A stretch of DNA of 23,893 nucleotides from Methylophaga sp. GTDB taxonomy: Bacteria; Pseudomonadota; Gammaproteobacteria; Nitrosococcales; Methylophagaceae. Both the position numbers and the translations under genes were made by a program. A model generated the notes under the pieces. It was not told where the DNA came from and made no database searches. It worked only from the letters and a program-made list of their open reading frames with translations. The DNA is taken from NCBI GenBank assembly GCA_013139345.1, contig WTAY01000203.1, positions 1-23,893 on the forward strand, read 5' to 3'. Shown here in pieces: positions 15,688 to 23,893 of this stretch; the stretch's first letter is position 1, and each line of letters starts with the position of its first letter.

Positions 15688-15888
15688 TTAGTGATAGTCG
15701 GAAGGGTTATATTCGTCGATATCAAATGATTCAGCTTGGACTGAATCGCCTGTAATACGATGACCTTCGCTAGCCCATTCGCCTAAGTCTATCAACTTAC
15801 AGCGTTCACTACAGAATGGTTTCCATTGCTGATCTTCCTGCCAAGGAACGTCCTTTTCACATTGAGGACAATGGACTATTTTAACCAT
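15688..15888 (-). CDS. yacG: DNA gyrase inhibitor YacG, zinc-binding
   Basis: YacG is a small zinc protein that binds GyrB and inhibits gyrase in E. coli. The 66-residue product from ATG 15888 has the four zinc cysteines as CPQC (about residue 6) and FCSERC. The family core WKPFCSERCKLIDLGEWASEGHRI is intact, followed by an acidic tail. A longer frame begins at 15912 inside zapD, but ATG 15888 fits the family. It lies 11 bases after zapD, the common order coaE-zapD-yacG. Its stop touches the nadA stop. Confidence 0.93.
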   Translation of the reverse strand: MVKIVHCPQCEKDVPWQEDQQWKPFCSERCKLIDLGEWASEGHRITGDSVQAESFDIDEYNPSDYH

Positions 15889-15899
15889 AAAAATTAAGT

Positions 15900-16670
15900 C
15901 TACATTGTGCAACAGCTCAGTGAAAACTCTATATCTTCACTGACTTGTTGGGCGCGTTGATTAATATCAAACTTCATAAAGCGGACAGTAAAACGATGTT
16001 TACCGCCACTGATCTCTGGAAAATAGCTGGCATCTTTAGGGACTCTGACACGAATTAACGGTGTAGATTGATTATTATCCAAACTGTGTTGATAAAAGCC
16101 TGATTGGGCAGTGGCTGTTGAAAAACCAGTACTACTGCGGATAAGTCTTAGCGTCATACCGATAGCTGCGCGAGCATCAGAAAACTCCTCAGACCATTCT
16201 AATAGTTGCTGTCGTTTTTCTGTATTACTAGTGTGCTCTAACCAGTAGTGATAAGCAGGAAGGTCAAAGTCACAGGTGCCGCCTGGAATGCTTGAGCGTT
16301 GACGAATACTATAGAGGAAATCATTCTCACGTAATGATTGTCCAAACGCTGATTTTTTTAGATGAAGCGCATCAATAATTTGGTCTAATTCTGCCAACAA
16401 ATCCTCAAGTGCTTGCTTATCAACACCTGGGCTATTTTCTAAGGCGGAGAGTGCTGTAATAAGTCGTTCTAATTCCTTAGTTATTTCTTGCTTTAGATCG
16501 CTACGATCAAAAACGGATAAAATGCTAAGGAGACCGTTAAGAGCATCTCGACTTTGTACTTCAACATCATTCCTTAAGGCAAAGCCAACATTCTTAAATA
16601 AGAATTCAAGCCGGAGGAAGGTGCGTATACGCTCATTGAGCGGTTGTTCGTAAATGATGTTATCAGGCAC
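15900..16670 (-). CDS. zapD: cell division protein ZapD
   Basis: ZapD cross-links FtsZ filaments and stabilises the Z ring. The 256-residue protein matches family length and opening (IIYEQPLNERIRTFLRLEFLF; in E. coli a similar PLNEKMRTWLRIEFL). Conserved segments include FDLPAYHYWLEH and RLIRSSTGF. It starts with GTG 16670; no ATG nearby would keep the family N-terminus, and no good Shine-Dalgarno is visible, so expression may be weak. A candidate promoter is at 16704-16732, and a palindromic repeat separates it from coaE. yacG follows. Confidence 0.95.
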   Translation of the reverse strand: MPDNIIYEQPLNERIRTFLRLEFLFKNVGFALRNDVEVQSRDALNGLLSILSVFDRSDLKQEITKELERLITALSALENSPGVDKQALEDLLAELDQIIDALHLKKSAFGQSLRENDFLYSIRQRSSIPGGTCDFDLPAYHYWLEHTSNTEKRQQLLEWSEEFSDARAAIGMTLRLIRSSTGFSTATAQSGFYQHSLDNNQSTPLIRVRVPKDASYFPEISGGKHRFTVRFMKFDINQRAQQVSEDIEFSLSCCTM

Positions 16671-16703
16671 AGTCGATTTGAATTAAATATCTTAAAAGAG
16701 GCT

Positions 16704-16732
16704 ATTGTCCATGACTATCCGTATGCTGGCAA
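16704..16732 (-). promoter_or_regulatory. possible promoter of zapD-yacG
   Basis: On the - strand, TTGCCA (16727-16732) and GACAAT (16704-16709) are 17 bases apart, about 35 bases before the GTG start. The -10 is a weak match. Confidence 0.3.
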
Positions 16733-16747
16733 CTGCTAGTCGACGAA

Positions 16748-16794
16748 TATACCTAAACTTGTTGAAGCATACATCTTCAAGTAGTTTGGGTATA
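16748..16794. repeat. imperfect palindrome at the end of coaE
   Basis: Two 20-base arms (16748-16767 and 16775-16794) pair around a 7-base loop, with two mismatches and one G-U pair. On the - strand the right arm reads TATACCCAAACTACTTGAAG. From memory this resembles palindromic sequences dispersed in genomes such as Vibrio and Photorhabdus; I cannot verify it. The coaE stop lies inside it. Confidence 0.7.
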
Positions 16795-17382
16795 GGCTAA
16801 TTTACGATATTTCTGGTCTAAATTGAAAACAATCTGATTAAGATTATCTATAGAGCTGTTATTAATGATAATGTCATCTGCAAAGGCTAGTCGTTGCTCA
16901 CGGCTACACTGACTGTCAATAATAAGTTGGGCATCCTTGAGAGAGGACTTATCTCGCTGGCATAACCGTTCTAGTTGCTGCTGCTCTGAAATATCAATGA
17001 CTAATATGCGGTCAACACTCTGTTGTAATTTGCTTTCAATAAGTAATGGAATGGCAAGAATACAATAGGCGGAATTGTACCTATCACTTTGTAGCTGTAA
17101 TTGTTGACTGATTTTTGGGTGAAGAATTTCTTCTAACTGTTTCTTTGCCGTAGGGTCTGAGAAAATACGTTTTCGTAATGATGAGCGGTTAAGTGTGCCA
17201 TCAGGGAGGAGAATGTCACTGCCAAAGCATGCTACGATTTCGGTAAAGGCGACTTGATCTGGTTCAACTAATTGTCTTGCAATGATATCGGCATCAATAA
17301 TCGGAACATCTAGCGCTGAAAATAGCTGGCAAATGGTTGATTTCCCACTAGCGATACCGCCTGTTAGACCTATTCTTAACAT
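16777..17382 (-). CDS. coaE: dephospho-CoA kinase
   Basis: CoaE phosphorylates dephospho-CoA, the last step of CoA synthesis. The 201-residue protein has the P-loop GGIASGKS at residues 8-15, DADIIARQLVEP after it, and the conserved segments LHPKI and PLLIES of the CoA-binding domain. Its last residues YTQTT and the stop are encoded by the right arm of a palindromic repeat, so the C-terminus may have been replaced or extended by that element; it lies outside the catalytic core. It starts 14 bases after pilD, as in the common pilB-pilC-pilD-coaE order. Confidence 0.96.
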   Translation of the reverse strand: MLRIGLTGGIASGKSTICQLFSALDVPIIDADIIARQLVEPDQVAFTEIVACFGSDILLPDGTLNRSSLRKRIFSDPTAKKQLEEILHPKISQQLQLQSDRYNSAYCILAIPLLIESKLQQSVDRILVIDISEQQQLERLCQRDKSSLKDAQLIIDSQCSREQRLAFADDIIINNSSIDNLNQIVFNLDQKYRKLAYTQTT

Positions 17383-17396
17383 TTAGAAATTATTAA

Positions 17397-18269
17397 TTAG
17401 CCAACCATCAAGCCAAGGTAGGCCGTATTTATTTCATTACCCCAAATTAAAGCTATCCAGCCTGCCGTTGCTAAGTAGGGGCCAAAAGGAATGGGGATAT
17501 CTCGCTGATGCTGACGAAACGCAATGAGGCTTATTCCGATGACAGCACCGACTAATGACGATAGTAAAACGATTGAAGGCAATAAAGCCCAGCCTAACCA
17601 TGCTCCCAATGCTGCTAATAGCTTGAAATCACCATAACCCATACCTTCCTTGCCAGTGACAAGTTTAAAGCCATGGAACACTAACCAAAGGGATAGATAA
17701 CCAGCAATAGCACCAACGACACTGGAGTGAAGATCTGTATAGTGTGTAAATAGGTTGAAGAAGATGCCTAACCACATTAATGGTAAAGTAATACTATCTG
17801 GTAATAATTGATGATCAACATCAATAAAAGTCAAAGCAATGAGCGACCACGTTAACAGTAGTGCACCCAAACATGCCCAATCGACACCAAAGTGATAAGC
17901 GACAACTCCTGATAGAAGGCCTGTTAATGCTTCGATAAGAGGATAGCGAACCGAAATCTTCGCACGGCATTGTTTACATTTTCCACCGAGAAATAGATAG
18001 CTAATAACGGGAATGTTTTCCAATGCACTTATTGCATGATTGCAGTGTGGGCATCGGGATCTAGGAACGCTGAGCGTGAAAATCTCATTTTGTGGCGTTT
18101 CTATACCATTTAATTCATCACATTGTGCTTTCCACTCCCGTTCCATCATCAGGGGTAAACGGTAGATCACAACGTTCAAAAAACTACCAATAAGTAAGCC
18201 TAAAATTGAAACGAGTGCAATAAAGGCAGTAGGGGATGAGTTTAAAAGTGCAAATATATCCAGAAACAT
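17397..18269 (-). CDS. pilD: type IV prepilin peptidase / N-methyltransferase
   Basis: PilD cleaves the leader of type IV pilins (and type II secretion pseudopilins) and methylates the new N-terminus in the inner membrane. The 290-residue protein has the cytoplasmic zinc-type cysteines C73, C76, C98 and C101, needed for the methyltransferase part. The catalytic aspartates are D150 (TFIDVDHQLLPD) and D214 (GYGDFKLL). About eight membrane segments are visible. The start overlaps the pilC stop by one base (TGATG). It is the last pil gene here; coaE follows. Confidence 0.97.
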   Translation of the reverse strand: MFLDIFALLNSSPTAFIALVSILGLLIGSFLNVVIYRLPLMMEREWKAQCDELNGIETPQNEIFTLSVPRSRCPHCNHAISALENIPVISYLFLGGKCKQCRAKISVRYPLIEALTGLLSGVVAYHFGVDWACLGALLLTWSLIALTFIDVDHQLLPDSITLPLMWLGIFFNLFTHYTDLHSSVVGAIAGYLSLWLVFHGFKLVTGKEGMGYGDFKLLAALGAWLGWALLPSIVLLSSLVGAVIGISLIAFRQHQRDIPIPFGPYLATAGWIALIWGNEINTAYLGLMVG

Positions 18270-19495
18270 CAGACGACTGCACCCAGTTTAAAGATAGGTA
18301 AGTACATTGCAATAACAAGGGTACCGATGACCACGCCTAAGAAAGCCATAATCAAAGGCTCCATCAATGCAGTCATATTGTCTACGGCATCGTCGACTTC
18401 AGATTCATAAAAATCAGCTACCTTAGCCAGCATTGTATCGAGCGCACCAGATTCTTCACCAATGGCAACCATTTGAATCACCATATTGGGAAATAACTCA
18501 CTATTTCTCATTGCAACATTGAGCTGTGTACCTGTGGAAACCTCGTCTCGCATCTCCATTGTGCCCTCACTAAATACGATATTACCCGTAGCACCTGCGA
18601 CAGACACCATGGCTTCAACTAAAGGAACACCGGCTTTAAACATGGTGGCAAAAGTACGTGCAAAGCGAGCAATCGCTCCTTTTTCCATAATAATGCCGAT
18701 AACGGGTACTTTTAACAGCATACGATCAAAAAAGTGCTGTACTTTCCGAGAGCGTTTTTTTGCTTCCATAATGCCGTAAACAGAACCAATTATAGAGCCA
18801 AAAATTAACCACCACCATTGTTGGAAGAACTGTGAAACGCCAATGACAAATTGCGTTAATGCCGGCAATTCTGCACCAAAGCCCGCAAATAATGATTCAA
18901 ATTGAGGGATTACAAAGATCATCAAAATAGCGGTAACAACAAAGGCAACAACTAAAATAGAGATTGGATAGACGAGGGCTTTTTTGATTTTAGCTTTTAA
19001 TGCTTCCGTTTTTTCTTTATAGATAGCAATTTCATGTAAGAGCGTTTCTAGTGTACCTGACTGCTCACCGGCATTGACTAGGTTTACAAATAGGTCATCG
19101 AAGTGGAAAGGGTATTTACCCAGAGATTCAGCTAAGCTGGTGCCTGATTCAACATCAGCTTTAATCGCTAGGATCATATCCTGCATGCTGGCATTCTCAT
19201 GACCTTCGCCAATAATCTGCATTGATTGCATGAGTGGTACACCTGAAGACATCATGGTTGCCAACATACGGCTAAATACGGCAATATCAGCAGGTTTTAT
19301 CGGTGGTTTTTTTGCAGCAAACAGTTCTTTAGGTTTTCTTTTGACCTTAATAGGAGTTATCCCTTGTCGGCGAAGTAGGGCTTTTACAAGATTGGCATTC
19401 GGCCCAGACATTTCTCCTTTTGTCCGTCTTCCTTGCTTATCTGTCCCTTGCCATAAAAAAATGGGGTCAAGTTTTTGTTTTTTGTTTTGTGCCAT
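18269..19495 (-). CDS. pilC: type IV pilus inner-membrane platform protein
   Basis: PilC is the inner-membrane platform that works with the PilB ATPase to assemble pilin. The product has two GspF/PilC repeats (about residues 70-195 and 270-395), each ending in membrane helices. Conserved stretches include FSRMLATMMSSGVPLMQSM and the matching second-repeat FARTFATMFKAGVPLVEAM, plus the G-E-x-S-G motifs GEQSGTLE and GEESGALD. Two adjacent ATG codons exist (19498 and 19495); the AGGAG inside the pilB end is better spaced for the second, giving 408 residues. The first ATG abuts the pilB TAA directly. Confidence 0.96.
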   Translation of the reverse strand: MAQNKKQKLDPIFLWQGTDKQGRRTKGEMSGPNANLVKALLRRQGITPIKVKRKPKELFAAKKPPIKPADIAVFSRMLATMMSSGVPLMQSMQIIGEGHENASMQDMILAIKADVESGTSLAESLGKYPFHFDDLFVNLVNAGEQSGTLETLLHEIAIYKEKTEALKAKIKKALVYPISILVVAFVVTAILMIFVIPQFESLFAGFGAELPALTQFVIGVSQFFQQWWWLIFGSIIGSVYGIMEAKKRSRKVQHFFDRMLLKVPVIGIIMEKGAIARFARTFATMFKAGVPLVEAMVSVAGATGNIVFSEGTMEMRDEVSTGTQLNVAMRNSELFPNMVIQMVAIGEESGALDTMLAKVADFYESEVDDAVDNMTALMEPLIMAFLGVVIGTLVIAMYLPIFKLGAVV

Positions 19496-19498
19496 CAT

Positions 19499-21208
19499 TT
19501 ACTCCTTGATTACACGGTTAAGCTCTTCAAGACTCGTTAGCCCTGCGGCTACTTTTTTTAGACCTGACTCTCTTAAGTCGGCAATACCTTCTACTTTTGC
19601 TTGATCACCCAATTCCATGGAGTTACCGCCATCCATAATGATACGTCCCATTGCTTCTGAAATAGGCATCACTTGATAGATACCTACTCGTCCTTTATAG
19701 CCTTGTGTACAACTTTCACAACCCACAGCTTTGTAAATAGTGAGTCCTTCATCGATTTTAGCTTGACTGAAACCTTCTTCTAACAAGGTGTCGGCAGAAA
19801 GATCTTCTCGGATCTTACAATTGCCACATAGCCGACGACCTAACCGTTGAGCGATAATAAGCGATACTGCAGAGGCAATATTAAAAGGAGGAACGCCCAT
19901 ATTAGCCAAGCGGGTCAATGTTTGCGGTGCATCATTAGTATGGAGTGTTGAAAATACCATATGACCAGTTTGTGCAGCCTTAATAGATATTTCAGCGGTT
20001 TCTAGATCTCGAATCTCACCAACCATGATGATATCGGGATCTTGACGTAAGAATGCTTTTAACGCCGCTGAGAATGTTAGCCCGACGGTTGGGTTAACAT
20101 TAACCTGATTGATACCCGCCAAACTGATTTCAGCAGGATCTTCCGCAGTAGAAATATTTCTATCATCAGTATTTAGAATATTGAGAGCGGTATAAAGCGA
20201 GACGGTTTTGCCACTCCCTGTTGGCCCCGTTACTAACACCATGCCATAAGGCTGGTGCATGATTTCCATAAAGATTTTCTTTTGATCTTCTTCATAACCC
20301 AACACGTCAATACCTAACTGGGCACTGGTTGGGTCAAGAATACGTAATACAATTTTTTCACCAAACAATGTTGGACACGTATTTACACGAAAATCTATCG
20401 TTTTTGTCTTTGATAATTTAAGTCGCATTCGACCATCTTGAGGAACTCTTCGTTCGGCAATATTCAAGCGAGACAATACTTTTAGACGAGCTGATATACG
20501 GCCAGCAGTAGAAATGGGTGCTGTTTTTACCTCATGTAACATACCATCGATACGGGTACGAATACGGTAGACTTTTTCATAAGGTTCAAAGTGAATATCT
20601 GATGCTCCAGCTTTAATAGCCGTGGTTAATATACCTTGGATAAAACGAACAATCGGTGTTTCATCAATATCCTTACCACTCGCGTTGGAGTCATCTTGCT
20701 CATCGTCATCTGGCCCCATTTCAAGATCGTTAAATTCTTCATCTTTGAATTCATCGATTTGATTGGCACTCGTATCAAGCGCCTGTTCTATGGTTGTAGA
20801 TAACTGGACTTCATCGACAAGGATAGGCTGAGTAGCTAAGCTAGAATTAAACTGAAATGCATCAAGTGCTGATAAATTTGTTGGATCTGAGATGGCAACA
20901 TAGAGTCGACTACCATGCTGATACAAAGGTAACGCATTGTGTTGCCGAACGAGCTTTTCATCAATGAGACTTGTTGCAGACAGCTCCATATTCATGGTGC
21001 TGAGATCAAAAAGCGGTACACCAAACTCTTGTGATGCTGATGCAGCAATTTCTTTACTGCCTAGGATTTGTTGGTTGACAAGATAACTAACAAAGGCTTG
21101 CTTGCTCTCTTTTGCTTGTTGTTGTGCGGCCTGAGCATTCTCTTCAGTTAGTAATCCATCACTAATGAAGCGTCTTGCTAAACCACTAAGTCTAATTGGT
21201 GTTTCCAT
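19499..21208 (-). CDS. pilB: type IV pilus assembly ATPase
   Basis: PilB is the hexameric extension ATPase of type IV pili. The 569-residue protein has an N-terminal MshEN/T2SSE domain (about 1-140), then an acidic linker (about 153-180). The ATPase core has Walker A GPTGSGKT at 328-335, Asp box AEDPAEIS near 355, Walker B QDPDIIMVGEIRD near 389-401 and His box TGHMVFSTLHTN at 414-425. The tetracysteine zinc site is C461, C464, C497 and C500. These identify the extension type rather than the retraction ATPase PilT, which lacks the N-domain and zinc site. It is the first gene of pilBCD and is divergent from lptM. Confidence 0.97.
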   Translation of the reverse strand: METPIRLSGLARRFISDGLLTEENAQAAQQQAKESKQAFVSYLVNQQILGSKEIAASASQEFGVPLFDLSTMNMELSATSLIDEKLVRQHNALPLYQHGSRLYVAISDPTNLSALDAFQFNSSLATQPILVDEVQLSTTIEQALDTSANQIDEFKDEEFNDLEMGPDDDEQDDSNASGKDIDETPIVRFIQGILTTAIKAGASDIHFEPYEKVYRIRTRIDGMLHEVKTAPISTAGRISARLKVLSRLNIAERRVPQDGRMRLKLSKTKTIDFRVNTCPTLFGEKIVLRILDPTSAQLGIDVLGYEEDQKKIFMEIMHQPYGMVLVTGPTGSGKTVSLYTALNILNTDDRNISTAEDPAEISLAGINQVNVNPTVGLTFSAALKAFLRQDPDIIMVGEIRDLETAEISIKAAQTGHMVFSTLHTNDAPQTLTRLANMGVPPFNIASAVSLIIAQRLGRRLCGNCKIREDLSADTLLEEGFSQAKIDEGLTIYKAVGCESCTQGYKGRVGIYQVMPISEAMGRIIMDGGNSMELGDQAKVEGIADLRESGLKKVAAGLTSLEELNRVIKE

Positions 21209-21366
21209 TTGCAGATGCGTCCTCGCACAATATTTTCTTTAAGGAATACCTTAATAAAGGCTTATCTTATGTAAGTTGGAAAATAAATTCTAGTTTGCAA
21301 GTCAAGACGAGCAACTTAATTCCCGTATATACTGCTGTAAATTACGCGTTTAGAGGAAAAGTAATA

Positions 21367-21495
21367 ATGCAAAAAATGAGACACTGGAAACGGTTAGTAG
21401 TCGTGTGCGCCGCGCTGTCATTATTAGTGGCATGTGGCCAGAAAGGTGATCTATATTTGCCTGAAGGTAATGCTTTGATAAGTTGGATGGGCTAA
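21367..21495 (+). CDS. lptM: LptM (YifL)-type small lipoprotein
   Basis: The 42-residue product has a signal peptide with lipobox LVAC, followed by GQKGDLYLPEG, the hallmark of the LptM/YifL family (C-G-x-K-G-x-L-Y-x-P). LptM assists maturation of the LptDE lipopolysaccharide translocon in the outer membrane of E. coli. ATG 21367 is chosen by the lipoprotein signal and AGGAAAAG upstream. It lies 5 bases before lysA; the order lptM-lysA-dapF-DUF484 is conserved in gammaproteobacteria. A -10-like TATACT occurs at 21328-21333, without a good -35. Confidence 0.9.
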   Translation: MQKMRHWKRLVVVCAALSLLVACGQKGDLYLPEGNALISWMG

Positions 21496-21500
21496 TTTAA

Positions 21501-22751
21501 ATGGATCACTTTCAGTATAAAAATGGTGAGTTATATGCCGAGAATGTCGCTGTGTCGACGATTGTTGAGCAATATGGCACACCGTCATACATTTATTCTC
21601 GAGCAACATTAGAGCGACATTGGCATGCATTTGATACGGCTTTTGATGGTTTAGCACACTCTGTGTGTTATGCCGTAAAAGCCAATTCTAACCTTGCTGT
21701 ATTAAATGTATTGGCACGATTAGGTTCCGGTTTTGACATTGTTTCTGCTGGTGAATTAGCGCGCGTTTTAGCCGCTGGTGGACAAGCAGAACGTTGCGTT
21801 TTCTCTGGCGTTGGTAAAACAGTTGCGGAAATTCAATATGCTTTGCAGGAAGGTGTTCGTTGTTTTAATGTCGAATCAATTGCAGAATTATCGCGTATTA
21901 ATGATGTAGCGGGTCACTTAGCAATGCGTGCGCCCATTTCAATTCGTGTTAACCCTGATGTTGATGCACAAACACATCCTTATATTTCAACAGGGTTAAA
22001 AGAAAACAAATTTGGTATTGCGATTGAGCTGGCGGAAGAGGTATATCAACAAGCACATGCGATGGCTAACCTTGATGTTGTCGGTATTGATTGTCATATC
22101 GGTTCCCAACTGACCACTGTTTCACCTTTTGTTGATGCGCTAGAGCGTGTTTTAACATTGATTGATGCATTGGCAGAACAAGGTATATCGCTTTCTCACC
22201 TAGATATTGGTGGTGGTTTAGGTATTACTTATCAAGATGAAACGCCACCTAGCCCAGCAGAATATTCAGCAGCATTACGAGAATTATTGGAAGGCCGCGA
22301 TCTTGAGATTTTACTAGAGCCGGGTCGTGCTATTGCTGGTAATGCAGGAATTTTAGTAACAAAAGTTGAATATCTAAAACCAACAGAAGATCGCCACTTT
22401 GCTATCGTTGATGCAGCGATGAATGATTTGTTACGACCAGCCTTATATCAATCATGGCAAGAGATTCGGCCTGTTATTGAAGGAAGTCAGGCTGAAACAC
22501 AGCACTACGATATTGTTGGCCCTATTTGTGAAACAGGCGATTTCTTAGGAAAAGATCGGACATTGGCTATTGAACAAGGAGACTTGCTGGCTATTCGTAG
22601 TGCAGGGGCTTATGGCTTTACGATGAGCTCAAACTATAACTCTCGACCAAGAACGGCTGAAATTATGGTGGATGGTGATAAGGTTCATCTTGTACGTGAA
22701 CGGGAAAGTATAGAATCACTTTATGCTGGTGAGCACCTTTTACCTGAGTAG
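21501..22751 (+). CDS. lysA: diaminopimelate decarboxylase
   Basis: LysA converts meso-diaminopimelate to lysine with PLP. The 416-residue protein has family length. The PLP lysine is K60 in CYAVKANSN; further signatures are HIGSQL, the phosphate-binding loop GGGLGI, EPGRAI, and the substrate segment CETGDFLGKDR with the active-site Cys of the neighbouring subunit. SAGAYGFTMSSNYNSRPR near the C-terminus is conserved. It uses a TAG stop. It lies between lptM and dapF, so the final two enzymes of DAP/lysine synthesis are co-expressed. Confidence 0.97.
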   Translation: MDHFQYKNGELYAENVAVSTIVEQYGTPSYIYSRATLERHWHAFDTAFDGLAHSVCYAVKANSNLAVLNVLARLGSGFDIVSAGELARVLAAGGQAERCVFSGVGKTVAEIQYALQEGVRCFNVESIAELSRINDVAGHLAMRAPISIRVNPDVDAQTHPYISTGLKENKFGIAIELAEEVYQQAHAMANLDVVGIDCHIGSQLTTVSPFVDALERVLTLIDALAEQGISLSHLDIGGGLGITYQDETPPSPAEYSAALRELLEGRDLEILLEPGRAIAGNAGILVTKVEYLKPTEDRHFAIVDAAMNDLLRPALYQSWQEIRPVIEGSQAETQHYDIVGPICETGDFLGKDRTLAIEQGDLLAIRSAGAYGFTMSSNYNSRPRTAEIMVDGDKVHLVRERESIESLYAGEHLLPE

Positions 22752-22766
22752 TCAGCGGAGTTCATG

Positions 22767-23612
22767 ATGTTGAAATTTAGTAAAATGCACGGGCTTGGCA
22801 ATGACTTTGTTGTTATTGATGCAATTAATCAGCAGGTCAATTTAACCGCCTCACAGGTTATGTTCTTGGCAGATAGACGCCGAGGAATTGGCTGTGATCA
22901 ACTGTTATTGGTTGAAACGTCAGAGCAAGAAGGTGTTGATTTTCGCTATCGTATTTTTAATGCAGACGGCAGTGAAGTTGCTCAATGTGGTAATGGTGCG
23001 CGGTGTTTTGCTCGATTTGTTCGTGATAAAAACCTGACAGATAAAGATACTATTGCTGTTGAAACAGCATCAGGTGTGATTTATCCTAGCTTACAAGAAA
23101 ATAGTAACGTCACGGTTGATATGGGAGCGCCACGTTTAAGTCCTACGGATATCCCCTTTATTGCAGAGCAACAAGCCGATAGTTATGAGTTACCATTGCT
23201 AAATGGACCAGTAGTAATGATAGGTGCTGTTTCAATGGGCAACCCACATGCTGTATTGTTGGTCGATGACATTCATACCGCAGATGTTGGAATGATAGGA
23301 CCACTTATTGAAAGTCATGAGCAATTTCCTGAACGCGTAAATGTTGGCTTTATGGAAATTGTCAGCAACAATGAAATTAACTTGCGGGTATATGAACGCG
23401 GTGCGGGTGAAACTGAAGCCTGTGGTACTGGTGCATGTGCCGCTGTTGTTGTTGGTATTCGACAAGGTTTGTTAGCAAGTGAAGTAAAAGTAACACTACC
23501 CGGTGGTGACTTAATGATAGTGTGGTCTGGAAGTGATGATTCTGTATGGATGACTGGACCAGCAACACAAGTATTTGACGGAGAAATTGCGTGGGCGACA
23601 CTGAACAAGTAA
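22767..23612 (+). CDS. dapF: diaminopimelate epimerase
   Basis: DapF converts LL- to meso-diaminopimelate for peptidoglycan and lysine. The protein starts with KFSKMHGLGNDFVVID, the usual opening. The two catalytic cysteines are visible in AQCGNGARCFARF and EACGTGACAAVVVG. Two adjacent ATG codons (22764 and 22767) are possible; GGAG at 22757-22760 is better spaced for the second, giving 281 residues. The end overlaps the DUF484 gene start by 22 bases. Confidence 0.96.
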   Translation: MLKFSKMHGLGNDFVVIDAINQQVNLTASQVMFLADRRRGIGCDQLLLVETSEQEGVDFRYRIFNADGSEVAQCGNGARCFARFVRDKNLTDKDTIAVETASGVIYPSLQENSNVTVDMGAPRLSPTDIPFIAEQQADSYELPLLNGPVVMIGAVSMGNPHAVLLVDDIHTADVGMIGPLIESHEQFPERVNVGFMEIVSNNEINLRVYERGAGETEACGTGACAAVVVGIRQGLLASEVKVTLPGGDLMIVWSGSDDSVWMTGPATQVFDGEIAWATLNK

Positions 23613-23893
23613 TAACAGCTGAACAGGTAAAACTGTATCTAGCAGAACATGATGATTTTTTTATAAATCATCCTGATGCAATAGAGGATATTCAGTTAGA
23701 GAAAGTACCTGAAGGAACAATTTCTTTAGCAAAACGTCAGACTGAGCGTTTGCAATCAAAGAATGAGCAATTGCATCAGCAGTTGAATATGTTGATTGAG
23801 AATGCACGCCAAAATACGGAACTTCAATCTAGAATCCATCAATTATGTTTACGTTTAATGGATGCGCCTTCTTTTGGTACATTATTGCCCATG
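23591..23893 (+). CDS. DUF484 family protein, N-terminal part (cut by window end)
   Basis: The frame is open from GTG 23591 to the last base (101 codons), starting VGDTEQVITAEQVKLYLAEHD. The segment DDFFINHPDAIEDIQL, and the following ISLAKRQTERLQSKNEQLHQQL, match the opening of DUF484 proteins, where a DFF...P motif is followed by a coiled coil before a GAF-like domain. GGAG at 23580-23583 is well spaced for the GTG. It overlaps dapF by 22 bases, suggesting coupling. The function is unknown; in many gammaproteobacteria xerC follows. Confidence 0.9.
   Translation, partial: MGDTEQVITAEQVKLYLAEHDDFFINHPDAIEDIQLEKVPEGTISLAKRQTERLQSKNEQLHQQLNMLIENARQNTELQSRIHQLCLRLMDAPSFGTLLPM

Noticed and set aside
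18486..18779. + strand gene inside pilC
   Set aside because: It is the complement of conserved PilC coding sequence and has no protein-like features.
1..23893. CRISPR array, prophage, insertion sequence, toxin-antitoxin or defence system
   Set aside because: No regularly spaced repeats, transposase, integrase or such gene pairs were seen; the content is housekeeping throughout.

Overview
The window is a piece of chromosome from an AT-rich gammaproteobacterium. The evidence is the gene orders, all typical of that class: tRNA-Gln/prs/rplY/pth/ychF, sspA-sspB next to petABC, pilBCD/coaE/zapD/yacG, and lptM/lysA/dapF/DUF484. Protein features such as the two-domain (CTC-type) L25, the pseudoazurin and an Atm1-like exporter suggest a free-living, respiring, piliated bacterium, perhaps marine and near the Thiotrichales/Piscirickettsiaceae. 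That placement is a guess from content, not a phylogeny.

Layout. Positions 32-3812 (+): tRNA-Gln, prs (interrupted by an in-frame TAG), rplY, pth, ychF, tRNA-Met with its own promoter and terminator. Positions 3813-4247: the only long gap without a gene; it contains two good hairpins and a Rho-independent terminator on the + strand and may encode a small RNA. Positions 4248-11056 (-): sspB and sspA (stringent starvation proteins), the cytochrome bc1 operon petA-petB-petC, a secreted blue-copper protein (pseudoazurin), an unrecognised secreted protein, and an Atm1-type ABC exporter overlapping it. Positions 11207-15687 (+): FmdB-type zinc ribbon, DUF502 membrane protein, aspS, a small zinc-finger protein, mutT, nadA. 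Positions 15688-21208 (-): yacG, zapD, coaE, pilD, pilC, pilB. Positions 21367-23893 (+): lptM, lysA, dapF and the start of a DUF484 gene cut by the window edge.

How the genes work together. Most are housekeeping genes: PRPP synthesis, translation (L25, peptidyl-tRNA hydrolase, AspRS, two tRNAs), NAD and CoA synthesis, lysine/meso-diaminopimelate metabolism, and nucleotide-pool sanitation. The bc1 complex and the pseudoazurin can form part of a respiratory electron-transfer route. PilB, PilC and PilD are the assembly ATPase, platform protein and prepilin peptidase of type IV pili. No phage, insertion sequence, CRISPR array, toxin-antitoxin or defence system was seen.

Points that deserve attention: the amber codon in prs lies at the boundary between the two domains of PRPP synthase; a GGA-containing candidate sRNA follows tRNA-Met; cytochrome b has PLWY instead of PEWY at the Qo site and an extra residue between one pair of haem-ligand histidines; the end of coaE lies inside a palindromic repeat; and the pseudoazurin promoter region carries a 7-mer direct repeat with an 11-bp period. 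I found no convincing new multi-gene system.
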